A program made the translations under genes and the position numbers. This document shows positions 8,986-17,967 of a stretch of 64,000 bases of DNA, in pieces. Source of the stretch: Methanolobus chelungpuianus (GTDB lineage Archaea; Halobacteriota; Methanosarcinia; Methanosarcinales; Methanosarcinaceae); the NCBI RefSeq assembly GCF_024500045.1, contig NZ_JTEO01000004.1, positions 1 to 64,000 of the forward strand. The letters run 5' to 3'. A model generated the notes under the pieces. It was given only the letters and a program-made list of their open reading frames with translations. It did not search any database and was not told the DNA's origin. The stretch's first letter is position 1. The number at the start of each line of letters is the position of its first letter.

Positions 8986-10233
8986 TTAGCTCGTCCCCGA
9001 AAGGTAATCTTTCATGATCTTGATCGCGCAGTAATCTCCGCACATGGAGCAGGGTCCTTCCTGCGGGCACATCTGGCCGGGGCGGTCGGGATCCAGGGCA
9101 AGCTCGGCCTGGCCTTTCCAGTCAAAATCCGCTCTCTTCCTGGCAAGCATCAGATCCCGGTCATCCAGTCCGTACTTCATGGAATCGCCAATATGGGCCG
9201 CGATCCTGAATGCAATGAGGCCCTCCTTTACCTGTTCAGGGTTTGGGAGTGAAAGGTGCTCCGCAGGTGTGATGTAGCAGAGATAATCCGCCCCTGCACC
9301 GCTTGCAAGGCTTGCTCCCACAGCTCCTGCTATGTGGTCGTAGCCCACGGCAATATCCGTCGGAAGCGGTCCTGCAACGAAGAGGGGAAAATCTCCCATC
9401 TCCTTGTAGAACCTGACACTTGCAGGGATACCTGAGGCTGGTATGTGCCCCCCCATGCCGTTGACGATTACCTGCAGGCCTCTTTCGTTCGCCATTCTGG
9501 CAATATCAGCGTTCCTTCTGGCTTCCATCACCTGCGCTTCATCCTGCAGGTCATGAATGCAGCCGCTTCTCATTGTGTTTCCCAGGGAAAGGACAACGTC
9601 GTTCCTTCTCAGGATATCGGCGATTTCATCAAAATGCTCGATGAAGGGGTTTTCGCAATTGTTGAGCAGCATGAAAGTGCTTGTAAAGGATCCTCCTTTT
9701 GATACCATGCCCATGACCCTGCCGGAACCCCTGAGCCTTTCAAGCATGCCCCTGTCAACGCAATGAAGCAGCACGGAGCTGACGCCTTCCTGCACATGCT
9801 TCCTGAGATAAGAGAGTATATCATCAGTTGTTGTGTCTTCCATCCTGCATTCCACGATTGTCTGGTAGATGGGTACCGTAGTCACGGGGAGTCGGGTGTT
9901 CTCGAACACCATTCTTCTGATTGCTGAGATGTCCCCTCCCATGGAGAGGTCTGTAATGGTGTCTGCCCCATATTTACCGGCAACCACTACCTTTTCAAGC
10001 TCTGAGGCCGGGTCGATCGAGGCGGAGGAAGTTCCCAGGTTCACATTTATCTTTGTACGTGCACCCTTGCCAATGGCAACAGGAGGGCACCCCTTCCTGG
10101 TCATTATCACAAGGCTGCCGCTGGCAACCCTTTCAAGCACAAGTCGCTCGTCAAGGCATTCAGCCTGTGCGACATGCAGCATCTCGGGGGTCAGGACACT
10201 GTCCTTCGCGTGCTCTACCTGCGTCTTTAGCAT
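8986..10233 (-). CDS. thiC: phosphomethylpyrimidine synthase ThiC
   Basis: Converts aminoimidazole ribotide to hydroxymethylpyrimidine phosphate in thiamine synthesis, using a 4Fe-4S cluster and S-adenosylmethionine. The 415-residue protein shows the ThiC core (NVNLGTSS, the TDLSMGGDI box, NCENPFIEHFDEI, GAGADYLCYITPAEHL). Its C-terminal cluster motif is CSMCGDYC, which is CX2CX3C and one residue shorter than the CX2CX4C of E. coli and plant enzymes. Its ATG overlaps the metF stop by one base (TGATG), so I place the start at 10233 rather than at the TTG one codon earlier. This tight coupling to metF links thiamine and folate-C1 metabolism. No TPP riboswitch is visible, as expected for an internal operon gene. 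Confidence 0.92.
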   Translation of the reverse strand: MLKTQVEHAKDSVLTPEMLHVAQAECLDERLVLERVASGSLVIMTRKGCPPVAIGKGARTKINVNLGTSSASIDPASELEKVVVAGKYGADTITDLSMGGDISAIRRMVFENTRLPVTTVPIYQTIVECRMEDTTTDDILSYLRKHVQEGVSSVLLHCVDRGMLERLRGSGRVMGMVSKGGSFTSTFMLLNNCENPFIEHFDEIADILRRNDVVLSLGNTMRSGCIHDLQDEAQVMEARRNADIARMANERGLQVIVNGMGGHIPASGIPASVRFYKEMGDFPLFVAGPLPTDIAVGYDHIAGAVGASLASGAGADYLCYITPAEHLSLPNPEQVKEGLIAFRIAAHIGDSMKYGLDDRDLMLARKRADFDWKGQAELALDPDRPGQMCPQEGPCSMCGDYCAIKIMKDYLSGTS

Positions 10234-11114
10234 CAATATCCCTTCCTGATACCTGCGATTCTTAGCAATTTTGGTGTCCTGTCGTGCGTTCCTATAGGCA
10301 TTACATGAACACCCCTGCAGAGCTTCTTGATCTCAATAATAGTCTGCGCGCATATGGAAATTCCTTCGTCAGCCGGATTCTCGGCTTTCTCCATGCGCTC
10401 GATCATCTCCGGCGGCACCCTGATTCCCGGTATGTTCCCGTTCATGAACCTTGCCATCTTTGCAGACTTTAATGGTATCACTCCCGCAATGACAGGAACG
10501 TCCAGATCGCCTATCTGCTCCATGAATACCTCGAACTGTCCTGCATCGTATACTGCCTGGGTCTGAATAAACTCAGCTCCCATCTTAATCTTTTTCCTCA
10601 GTTTCAGCATCTGCATAGGCTGGCCTGGATCGGCATTGGACACCGCTCCCACTGTCAGTCCTTCCAGATGGCCGATGGCATTTCCAGACAGGTCGAAGCC
10701 TTCCTTCATTTTCCTGATAGCTCCCAGCAGCTGCACGGAATCAATATCAAACACCGGCCTTGCCTTAGGATGATCCCCTCTGGTGGTATGGTCTCCTGAC
10801 ATCACGCAGATGTTCCTCACACCCAGTGAATAGGCTGCCAGCACATCTGACTGGAGCGCCAGACGATTGCGGTCCCTGCAGGTCAGCTGCATGATGACCT
10901 CATGGCCCTTGTCCAGCAGCGCCTTGCTGACCGCAAGAGGGCTCATTCTCATGACCGCCCGCTGGTTGTCTGTGACATTGAGAGCATCCGCCAGCCCCCT
11001 GAGCTTCTCTGCATCTGCAAGAGCTTCGCTCAGGTCTGTTCCTTTTGGAGGAGTGATCTCCGCTGTAACAAGAAAATCATCAGACAGGAGTTTTTCTTTA
11101 AAGGTTCCGGGCAT
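10233..11114 (-). CDS. metF: 5,10-methylenetetrahydrofolate reductase MetF
   Basis: Reduces methylene-H4folate to methyl-H4folate, providing methyl groups for example for methionine. The 293-residue TIM-barrel protein has the family features FLVTAEITPPKG, LNVTDNQ, CRDRNR, SGDHTTRGDHP and FIQTQAVYD. The frame is open to an ATG at 11150 that overlaps the preceding gene. I prefer the ATG at 11114 because the family homology starts there (MPGTFKEKLLSDDF) and a TATA-like TTTTAAAAG at about 11138-11147 would place a leaderless start close to it. Its usual partner metV lies 2.1 kb upstream on the same strand, separated by small membrane-protein genes. It is followed by thiC with a one-base overlap. 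Confidence 0.9.
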   Translation of the reverse strand: MPGTFKEKLLSDDFLVTAEITPPKGTDLSEALADAEKLRGLADALNVTDNQRAVMRMSPLAVSKALLDKGHEVIMQLTCRDRNRLALQSDVLAAYSLGVRNICVMSGDHTTRGDHPKARPVFDIDSVQLLGAIRKMKEGFDLSGNAIGHLEGLTVGAVSNADPGQPMQMLKLRKKIKMGAEFIQTQAVYDAGQFEVFMEQIGDLDVPVIAGVIPLKSAKMARFMNGNIPGIRVPPEMIERMEKAENPADEGISICAQTIIEIKKLCRGVHVMPIGTHDRTPKLLRIAGIRKGY

Positions 11115-11146
11115 CGTGGGACTATATGCGGGTCTGGCTTTTAAAA

Positions 11147-11734
11147 TCATCGCAATACAAGAATATCCAGTCTCTCTTTTAAAAGCCTGTATTCCTCCTC
11201 ATTTTTGGGATAAAGCGTAATCTTCCTGTCAGTTGTATCTATTTTTATAGTCGTGTGATAGCGTGATGTTTGGTATGCTCTGTAAAGCAGGAATATAAGA
11301 ATCAATATTGTAAAGGACGGCAGTCCGATATTTGTCGCATTTTGCAGGCCATAGGTATTGACTGCCCTGTATCCGCCATGGATCTGCATTAAGGCAACTG
11401 TCAGGATCAGCAAACAAAGCATTCCGTTATACGGGACCCTGTATTTGTACATGCTGTTACTGGCTGCGGTTACTTTAGTGATATTATCCTTTGGGAATTC
11501 CTCATCAATAAAAAGAGAGTCCTGTATCCGTATATTCTCGTGGTTGACAGATATTCTGTAGCTACCCATTAAAAAGAACACTACCGGTATTGCAGTGGCC
11601 AGTAGTGCAACACCAAAGTAAGTCCATGTGGTTTTGCAGAGGTGATCGATCAACGATAGTATCATCAGTAAGGAAAACAGTCCTAAGATCACTGCCGGTG
11701 TACGCAGTTCCACCATTCGCAGAGCTATGCGCAT
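11147..11734 (-). CDS. four-helix membrane protein of unknown function
   Basis: A 195-residue protein with two pairs of hydrophobic helices, near residues 15-55 and 100-155. A soluble segment lies between them (SYRISVNHENIRIQDSLFID), and a short charged tail resembles a split PH-like fold. The layout, length and topology match the neighbouring 204-residue protein at 11820-12434, so the two look like diverged paralogues. It reaches four bases into the open frame before metF. I do not recognise a named family. It sits in the stretch that splits metV from metF. Confidence 0.6.
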   Translation of the reverse strand: MRIALRMVELRTPAVILGLFSLLMILSLIDHLCKTTWTYFGVALLATAIPVVFFLMGSYRISVNHENIRIQDSLFIDEEFPKDNITKVTAASNSMYKYRVPYNGMLCLLILTVALMQIHGGYRAVNTYGLQNATNIGLPSFTILILIFLLYRAYQTSRYHTTIKIDTTDRKITLYPKNEEEYRLLKERLDILVLR

Positions 11735-11819
11735 CCTGTTTATGGTTTGAGTACTGGTTCCGGTAGTGCTGGCGTCGCTGTGGGAATCCAGGGCTTGCTT
11801 TTCTTTTTGCAGACTCAGG

Positions 11820-12434
11820 TCAATCAGTCCCCATTTTACTGTCAGTGATTATTCTTTCGAATTCATCAGGTCTGTCTAGATAAAAAATGAACTTACTCGC
11901 ATTCGTTTCCACTCGAAGGGAAAACGGGAGACTCAATCGTGTTCTGATATTAAAAAATAACACCAGGAACAGGAATAATATCAAAAAAGCTGAAAATGTA
12001 TGATTTATTATTACTTCTGCTGGGATTGTCCGCATCTGATATTGGATGAGAATGTCATAAAAAGCATCATAGGCAAGATATCCCAAAGAAAGCAACATCA
12101 GAAGATACATAAATCTTCGATATGCATACAGTTTGTTCTTCCTGATAAAGGTCCTGATTATGTCCTTCCGGTTAAGAACCACAGGGCCTAAAAAGTGTCT
12201 GTGCACTATGATTATACCATGAGTGAATTCTACTTCTGTACGGTCCTGCAGGAAAAGCGCCAGTATGCCCGCATACCACACTACGGTGATCAGTATTTCA
12301 CAGGCCGGGCAGTGGAAGCTTAAAACAAGAAGGATCAAGTTTGCTGCTAGTACAGGGACGATGATTGCCAGCATGCTGATGTCAAAGGCAATATCCACAG
12401 GGATTCTTGTTTTAGCATAGTTCTGATCATTCAT
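11820..12434 (-). CDS. membrane protein, probable paralogue of the neighbouring gene
   Basis: A 204-residue protein with four predicted membrane helices in two pairs (about residues 15-60 and 105-165). The intervening soluble segment (VEFTHGIIIVHRHFLGPVVL) is followed by a basic stretch, and the soluble C-terminus ends near EFERIITDSKMG. The order of parts equals that of the protein at 11147-11734. No enzymatic motif is visible. Both genes read in the same direction as the folate operon and could be co-transcribed with metF. Confidence 0.55.
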   Translation of the reverse strand: MNDQNYAKTRIPVDIAFDISMLAIIVPVLAANLILLVLSFHCPACEILITVVWYAGILALFLQDRTEVEFTHGIIIVHRHFLGPVVLNRKDIIRTFIRKNKLYAYRRFMYLLMLLSLGYLAYDAFYDILIQYQMRTIPAEVIINHTFSAFLILFLFLVLFFNIRTRLSLPFSLRVETNASKFIFYLDRPDEFERIITDSKMGTD

Positions 12435-12651
12435 TCAACATCCCTGGTTTGGTTAATTCCTTTGTGCTATCCAATTGCCAATGAGTCAGTAATTTAAACA
12501 AGTAAATCTGGAGGTGCATAAAAAAATCTATATGCTTAGTATAGAATTTCAAGCAAAATATTAAAAGATTGTGGCTTTATCTTCCAACTATAAAATCATT
12601 CATGACAGAATAGCAGCATAATAATGCCAGTTAATGGCAAAACAAAAAATT

Positions 12652-12987
12652 CTATTCCAGGCCTTTAGATAACTTGAACTCCTGCAGAATGGCCAGCAGG
12701 AAGAACAGGATCGCAAGTAGTGCTATGTGTGGATTGCCTGCGGAACAGTACGATGAAATCCCTGCCGCAGAAATGAAAAAGACAGGCATGAACCTGGAGG
12801 ACCTTACATATTTGGGTCCAAGCATTCCGATTGATGCAAGCAGTGCTGCTGTACTCGTAAATAGAATTGCCAAGTCCAGGCGGACGAAGAAACTGTATAG
12901 TCCCATATATCGAGGGATCTGGCTATTAAAAGAGGCAAGATAAAGGGTATTTTCCGCCAGCCGTTCCCAGTCAACTGAGCAGAACAT
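12652..12987 (-). CDS. small membrane protein of unknown function
   Basis: A 111-residue protein with three hydrophobic stretches after a short hydrophilic N-terminus (MFCSVDWERLAENTLYLASF). The last helix is rich in Leu and Ala (LLAILFFLLAILQEF). I chose the ATG at 12987 because it is preceded by GGTGGAGG at good spacing; the frame remains open to 13056. Its 5' end abuts, in the opposite direction, the remains of a winged-helix regulator. Function unknown; the gene may be part of an acquired or decaying segment. Confidence 0.45.
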   Translation of the reverse strand: MFCSVDWERLAENTLYLASFNSQIPRYMGLYSFFVRLDLAILFTSTAALLASIGMLGPKYVRSSRFMPVFFISAAGISSYCSAGNPHIALLAILFFLLAILQEFKLSKGLE

Positions 12988-13233
12988 GCTGTGCCTCCAC
13001 CTGAGGGGTGATACCCTCAAGACCGTCCTTGATGTGGTCAGGGAACCGGGTGTCACGGGACAGGATTATCCTCCAGGCTCGGATTGGATAAAAGCACAAT
13101 ACACTGGCACATCAGTGAACTCCTGGATGATGAGATTGTCAACATTGAAAAAGACGGGCGCTCACACAGGTATTATCCGCGGGGAGACCTGAAAATGCAT
13201 TCCGGACACAAAAACCCGGCTTTTTCAGGCTAA
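12987..13233 (+). pseudogene. frameshifted remnant of a winged-helix (ArsR-like) transcriptional regulator
   Basis: Reading from 12987, frame one gives a start of a winged-helix domain (GDTLKTVLDVVREPGVTGQD). At about 13065-13066 the homology jumps frame, equal to a one-base deletion, and continues as LSSRLGLDKSTIHWHISELL, then EIVNIEKDGRSHRYYPRGD, ending at a TAA at 13231-13233. Together these make one HTH with its wing, of the type that forms the C-terminal half of many methanogen membrane-linked regulators. Anything N-terminal is missing, because the bases before 12987 belong to the opposite-strand membrane protein. It is either a pseudogene or a sequencing error in a short regulator. Confidence 0.7.
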
Positions 13234-13845
13234 TTATTTTCCAGTCTCTTCCATGGTCCATATCCTTTCCAGCATATCGAGTCTTCCTATCCTTTCCAGC
13301 CGCTGGTAGATCAGCCTCCACACACAGTCCTTCTGCGGATCAACTTCACATTTCCCCTCCATGGACCCCCCACAGGGACCGTTGAGAAGCTGCTTGGGGC
13401 ACTGGCCTTTGGGACATATCCCGCCGAAGTAATAGACTGTGCAGTTCCCGCACATGGCACAGAGTTCCGGCAGCACCTCTCCCTGTGAGCGTCCTCCCAG
13501 GGAATCCGTGTTGTTCGAAGGGTAGACCGGCAGGTCCGCAACCCTGGATATGGTGGAAACCCCGCTACCGCATGCCATGACAAGAATAGCTTTTGCTTCA
13601 TTTATGGCGGGGTTCTTTTCAATGAGCGAATCAAAGGATACCACGCTGCAGGCAGCGCTTGGGACCAGATATCCCGCTACGCGCTTCCCCTGCTCTTCAA
13701 GGCGCTGTTGCATGATGATAACTTCAGGCTCGCCGCCAACGTGTATCTTTGCAGCGCAGGCATTGCAGCCGATGATAAAGATGTCATCCTCGTCCTTCAG
13801 GAGTTCCAGTATCTCTTCAAAAGGCTTTGCGGACGAGATTATCAT
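13234..13845 (-). CDS. metV: MetV-type zinc/iron-sulfur protein partner of methylene-H4folate reductase
   Basis: A 203-residue protein of the methylene-tetrahydrofolate reductase C-terminal (MetV) family. In acetogens MetV forms a complex with MetF and contributes to its activity. It is Cys-rich: GCNACAAK near the N-terminus, CAMCGNCTVYYFGGICPKGQ, and the family signature LNGPCGGSMEGKCEV followed by CVWRLIYQRL. Its ATG overlaps the folP stop (ATGA), so it is translationally coupled to folP. The matching metF is not adjacent but 2.1 kb downstream on the same strand. Confidence 0.85.
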   Translation of the reverse strand: MIISSAKPFEEILELLKDEDDIFIIGCNACAAKIHVGGEPEVIIMQQRLEEQGKRVAGYLVPSAACSVVSFDSLIEKNPAINEAKAILVMACGSGVSTISRVADLPVYPSNNTDSLGGRSQGEVLPELCAMCGNCTVYYFGGICPKGQCPKQLLNGPCGGSMEGKCEVDPQKDCVWRLIYQRLERIGRLDMLERIWTMEETGK

Positions 13846-15077
13846 AGCTCCCTCGAATAACGGTATTCTACTTCCATATCTTGCTCCAGGGCCTGTGCTA
13901 TCATTTCTGCGATGAGTGGAAGCTTGCGTGCCTGGTATGAGAGCTTGCGGACAAGCTTCTGAAACTGCAGGAGCGTGCCTATGATGAGCACATCCGTCCT
14001 CTCGGTCTCATGGGACACTGCATCGCGCTCAAGGGCTGCATCCCCTCCCCTGGCCAGCATCTCCTGCTTGATTATCAGGGCTTCGGTGGTTGTGATATTG
14101 TTCACACGTATAAGCTTGCTCACGGTCTTGTTCTTCATGACCTTCGCACCGGTGCCGGTGACCCCTATCCCCTTCATCAGATATTCCGCATCGTCGGGAT
14201 GGGTTACATCCAGGACGGATACCTCGAAATCCCCTGTTCTCACATGGGACTGCCTGCTCCTCATAGCTGCTGCGACCTCCACCACATCCCTGGTCTCACG
14301 GATGTCATGTGTCCTTATGATATGGGCTCCCTTGTGCACAACAATGGCCGTGGCCGCAAGGCTTCCATAGAGCCTTTCGCTTGCGGGCTTGTGCAGTACC
14401 GCATCAATGCAGGATTTCCTGGATATGGCGGCAAGCAATGGTTTCCCGAATACTTTCAGGCTCCCGAACTGGTCGATCGTCTCAAAATCGTATATCGGAT
14501 CCTTCTCCGGTACCCACTTTCCAATGGCAGGGTCCAGTATGAGCCTGTCGGTATCTATTCCTTTTGAGCGGGCCCGGTCAATGATGGATGCGAGAGATCC
14601 CATAATGGCATCCATGCCAATAGGGTCGCCAGGCACTTTCTCCGATGCCATTACAATTGCAGGGCAGGCGTGGTCTGCCACGATATCTATCATGCGTTCG
14701 TCGGCAGTAAACCCGGAAACATCGTTAACAATATCCGCACCATGTTTCAGAGAACCCTCAGCTACGTCGGCATAGATGGTATCCACGGAAATAAGTGCAT
14801 CCACGTTATCCCGGAGCATGTCCAGTGCAGGAAGCATGCGTTGCAGCTCTTCCTCCCTGCTGACGGGAGGTTTTGCAAGGGGCCATGTTGAGCGTGCTCC
14901 TATATCTATTATTGTTGCACCGTCATCAACCATCTTCCGGGCAACCTCAAGAACGGAGTCTGTACTTACCACGGAACCCTTATAGAAGGACTCCTTGCTC
15001 AGGTTGATAACACCCATGAGTCTCACGGGATGCCCGTCACCTATTTTCAAGCCGCATATATCGACATCAATAACCAT
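13842..15077 (-). CDS. folP: dihydropteroate synthase with archaeal C-terminal extension
   Basis: Condenses a pterin pyrophosphate with p-aminobenzoate (or a related aryl amine) on the way to folate or methanopterin. Residues 1-270 form the DHPS TIM barrel: MGVINLSKESFYKG, DGATIIDIGARST, SVDTIYADVAEGSL, IVNDVSGF, a LILDPAIGKW segment and RTHDIRETRDVVEVA at the end. A further 130 residues, including KGIGVTGTGAKVMKNK, form an extension absent from bacterial FolP but expected in archaeal homologues. It may have its own promoter, since a TATA-like sequence reads on the minus strand near 15128-15141. Coupled by overlap to metV. Confidence 0.85.
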   Translation of the reverse strand: MVIDVDICGLKIGDGHPVRLMGVINLSKESFYKGSVVSTDSVLEVARKMVDDGATIIDIGARSTWPLAKPPVSREEELQRMLPALDMLRDNVDALISVDTIYADVAEGSLKHGADIVNDVSGFTADERMIDIVADHACPAIVMASEKVPGDPIGMDAIMGSLASIIDRARSKGIDTDRLILDPAIGKWVPEKDPIYDFETIDQFGSLKVFGKPLLAAISRKSCIDAVLHKPASERLYGSLAATAIVVHKGAHIIRTHDIRETRDVVEVAAAMRSRQSHVRTGDFEVSVLDVTHPDDAEYLMKGIGVTGTGAKVMKNKTVSKLIRVNNITTTEALIIKQEMLARGGDAALERDAVSHETERTDVLIIGTLLQFQKLVRKLSYQARKLPLIAEMIAQALEQDMEVEYRYSREL

Positions 15078-15157
15078 AGTTCAACCCGGCATGACCAATT
15101 CAAGATCAGATAAAAGAACATTGCCTGTTAAAATATAAAAGCATGTGAGAGTGCTCA

Positions 15158-16018
15158 TCATGCATTCTTTGCTGCCGTAAGCACGTGCTCCATGAGTATG
15201 GCTATTGTCATGGGGCCGACACCACCGGGAACCGGGGTGATGAGTGAGGCTTTCCTGACCACGTTGTCAAAATCAACATCCCCGTAGACCTTGCCATTCT
15301 CCTCGGTAATGCCCACATCGAAAATGACCGCGCCTTCCTTGACCATGTCCTCTCTGATGAGGTGTTTCACGCCTGTGCCCACAACAAGGATGTCGGCGTC
15401 CAGCGTGTATTTCTTCAGGTCGTCGGTGAAGACATGGCAGACCGAGACGGTAGCGTTGCGGTTTATCAGCATCGCAGCCATGGGCTTCCCCACGACGTTG
15501 CTGTGACCGACCACCACGGCATGCTTTCCCTGTACCTCTACATTGTACTCCTCCAGCGCCCTGATGACCCCCTTGGGTGTACAGGGCACGAGCCCCTCCT
15601 CGCCTATCAGGAGCTTTCCCATATTGTAAGGATGGAACCCGTCAGCATCCTTTGCGGGATCTATGGCCAGCATGGCAGCCTTTGAATCAAGGTGCTTTGG
15701 AAGGGGTAGCTGCAGCAGTATGCCATGGACATCGTTTCTTGAGTTAAGTTCCCTGATAACTCCCAGGAGCTCTTCCTGCGTGGTGGATTCCGGCAGGTTC
15801 CGGTCCTCCGCATGAATACCGACCCTTTCACATGCCTTGTGTTTCAGGCGGACGTACATCCTGGAGGCGGGGTCCTCTCCCACAAGTATCGTTGCAAGGC
15901 CCGGAGTCACATTCTTCTCGCCTTTAAGCTTCTCCACTCCCTGCCTGACCTGCGCTTCTATCTTGCCTGCCAGGCTTTTACCATCGATCCTTCTGGAATC
16001 ATAGTTCTCCTGAGCCAT
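15158..16018 (-). CDS. folD: methylene-H4folate dehydrogenase / methenyl-H4folate cyclohydrolase FolD
   Basis: Bifunctional enzyme interconverting methylene-, methenyl- and formyl-H4folate. The 286 residues match the family length. Visible motifs are the substrate loop [14 protein letters not shown] (with Tyr and Lys of the active site), [13 protein letters not shown], the cofactor-binding [16 protein letters not shown] and the closing [15 protein letters not shown]. It follows glyA by 31 bases on the same strand, forming a C1-unit operon in which GlyA produces methylene-H4folate and FolD oxidises it towards formyl-H4folate for PurN. Confidence 0.95.
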   Translation of the reverse strand: MAQENYDSRRIDGKSLAGKIEAQVRQGVEKLKGEKNVTPGLATILVGEDPASRMYVRLKHKACERVGIHAEDRNLPESTTQEELLGVIRELNSRNDVHGILLQLPLPKHLDSKAAMLAIDPAKDADGFHPYNMGKLLIGEEGLVPCTPKGVIRALEEYNVEVQGKHAVVVGHSNVVGKPMAAMLINRNATVSVCHVFTDDLKKYTLDADILVVGTGVKHLIREDMVKEGAVIFDVGITEENGKVYGDVDFDNVVRKASLITPVPGGVGPMTIAILMEHVLTAAKNA

Positions 16019-16049
16019 AACTCACCTCGTTGATGTTTTCAGATCAAGT

Positions 16050-17285
16050 TCATTTGTATATGGGGAAATTGCTGCAGAGCTGCTCTACATCGGAATTGAC
16101 GCTGTTGAGCACAGTCTCGTTGCCAAGGTTATCGATAACGGTCCTGATATAGCCGGCAATCTCTTTCATTTCCTTTTCCTTCATGCCCCTTGTGGTGGCT
16201 GCAGGAGTACCGATCCTGATGCCGCTTGTGATGAACGGGCTCCTTGTCTCGAAGGGAATGGTGTTCTTGTTCAGTATGATGCCTGCCTTGCTCATCCCGG
16301 CCTCTACTTCCTTTCCGGTCACATTGAACCCGTTAAGGTTCACTAGCATGACATGGTTGTCAGTGCCGCCTGAAACTATGTTGCAGCCGTTCTGCTTCAG
16401 CTCTTCGGAAAGCACCTTTGCGTTGGCGACGGTCTGGAACTGGTCCTTCTTGAACTGCTCGCCCATAGCCTCCTTGAATGCCACAGCCTTTGCTGCAATC
16501 ACATGCATGAGCGGCCCGCCCTGAAGTCCGGGGAACACTGCCTTGGCGACATCCTTTGCGTATTCCTCCCTGCACATGACCATGCCGCCCCTGGGTCCCC
16601 TGAGGGTCTTGTGGGTGGTGGTTGTCACGAAATCACAGTGCTCGACAGGGCTTGGGTGTGCTCCTGCTGCCACAAGACCGGCAATGTGGGCAATATCCGC
16701 AAGCAGGTAAGCATCCACTTCATCAGCGATCTCCCTGAACCTCTTGAAATCAAGGGTCCTGGAATATGCGGATGCGCCGCAAACGATCATCTTTGGTCTG
16801 TTGGCCTTTGCCATGGCAAGGAGGGCATCGTAATCGAGGGCCTCGGTCTCCTTGTCAACCCCGTATGGAACTATCTTGTAGAGCTGTCCTGCGAAGTTCA
16901 CGGGGCTCCCGTGTGATAGGTGACCGCCGTGTGATAGGTCCATGGACATGATGGTGTCGCCGACCTTCAGGACCGAGAAATAGACTGCCATATTGGCGCC
17001 GGAACCTGAATGAGGCTGGACGTTAATATACTCTGCACCGAAGATCTTCTTTGCTCTCTGGACTGCAAGGTCCTCGGCTATGTCAACATAGTCGCATCCG
17101 CCGTAATAGCGTTTGCCTGAGTAGCCCTCAGCGTACTTGTTAGTCATTACGGAGCCCTGCGCTTCCATGACTGCACGGCTTGCATAGTTCTCCGAGGCAA
17201 TAAGGTTCAATTTGTAATCCTGGCGGTTCGCTTCAAGCCTGAGGGCTTCCGCGATCTCTGGGTCAACTTCCGAGATATATGACAT
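16050..17285 (-). CDS. glyA: serine hydroxymethyltransferase GlyA
   Basis: PLP enzyme converting serine and H4folate to glycine and methylene-H4folate. 411 residues. Visible signatures are [64 protein letters not shown], and the PLP lysine in [16 protein letters not shown] start at the ATG at 17285; a TTG three codons earlier is less likely. The preference of this enzyme for H4folate rather than methanopterin is inferred from the folD and metF neighbours and from the reported H4folate-specific enzyme of Methanosarcina barkeri. It lies between purN and folD in one operon. Confidence 0.95.
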   Translation of the reverse strand: MSYISEVDPEIAEALRLEANRQDYKLNLIASENYASRAVMEAQGSVMTNKYAEGYSGKRYYGGCDYVDIAEDLAVQRAKKIFGAEYINVQPHSGSGANMAVYFSVLKVGDTIMSMDLSHGGHLSHGSPVNFAGQLYKIVPYGVDKETEALDYDALLAMAKANRPKMIVCGASAYSRTLDFKRFREIADEVDAYLLADIAHIAGLVAAGAHPSPVEHCDFVTTTTHKTLRGPRGGMVMCREEYAKDVAKAVFPGLQGGPLMHVIAAKAVAFKEAMGEQFKKDQFQTVANAKVLSEELKQNGCNIVSGGTDNHVMLVNLNGFNVTGKEVEAGMSKAGIILNKNTIPFETRSPFITSGIRIGTPAATTRGMKEKEMKEIAGYIRTVIDNLGNETVLNSVNSDVEQLCSNFPIYK

Positions 17286-17331
17286 TGTTATCAACCGTTA
17301 GATCCGTAATAGTGATAGATATGAATGTGAC

Positions 17332-17940
17332 TTATGTGCGTATTACAATCCTGCCTTCCACTTTAAGTTTACCCTCAACGAAAAGCTTCACGGCCTCCGG
17401 GAATATCTGATGTTCCTGTTCCAGGATCCTTGCGGCAAGAGTATCTGCATTATCCCCTTCCAGGACAGGGACAGCCCTCTGCAGTATTATGGGGCCTGTA
17501 TCCATGCCTTCGTCCACAAAATGGACGGTGCATCCTGATACTTTCACACCGTAATCAAAAGCCTGCTTCTGGGCATGCAGTCCCATAAAGGAAGGCAGCA
17601 GTGCGGGATGAATATTGATTATCCTGTTGCGATAGGCCTCGATGACCTCCCTGCCAACTATACGCATGTAGCCTGCAAGGAGTATCAGTCCTATATCGTA
17701 TTGTCCGAGGACCCGGAGTAATTCCTGCTCGTATGCCTTTTTATCCACAAAAGTCCTGGGATCAATGAAAACGGCATCGATACCATGATTACGGGCACGC
17801 TCAAGTGCAAAGGCATTTTTTACATCGCTGATGACCACAGACACCCTGGCATCCGGGATGTTCCCGCTTTCGATGCTATCGATAATGGACTGCAGGTTAG
17901 AACCCCTTCCGGAAACAAGTACTGCGATGTTCGTAGTCAT
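17332..17940 (-). CDS. purN: phosphoribosylglycinamide formyltransferase PurN
   Basis: Transfers the formyl group of formyl-H4folate to GAR in purine synthesis. The 202 residues carry the family pattern: VLVSGRGSNLQSIID, LLAGYMRIV, then INIHPALLPSF with the catalytic Asn-His, and the SGCTVHFVDEGMDTGPIILQ segment with the Asp. The H4folate-dependent PurN, rather than the formate-dependent PurT route, fits the neighbouring glyA and folD that supply its donor. It follows the COG1395-like regulator gene by 27 bases. Confidence 0.95.
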   Translation of the reverse strand: MTTNIAVLVSGRGSNLQSIIDSIESGNIPDARVSVVISDVKNAFALERARNHGIDAVFIDPRTFVDKKAYEQELLRVLGQYDIGLILLAGYMRIVGREVIEAYRNRIINIHPALLPSFMGLHAQKQAFDYGVKVSGCTVHFVDEGMDTGPIILQRAVPVLEGDNADTLAARILEQEHQIFPEAVKLFVEGKLKVEGRIVIRT

Positions 17941-17967
17941 TGCTACTCTTAAAGGGATTTCTGTATA

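Noticed and set aside
10233-11150. TPP riboswitch ahead of thiC
   Set aside because: thiC overlaps metF by one base and has no leader in which a riboswitch could lie.
12674-12943. Plus-strand gene of 89 codons
   Set aside because: It is the shadow of the minus-strand membrane protein, which has hydrophobic helices and a ribosome site; the plus-strand product has no recognisable domain.
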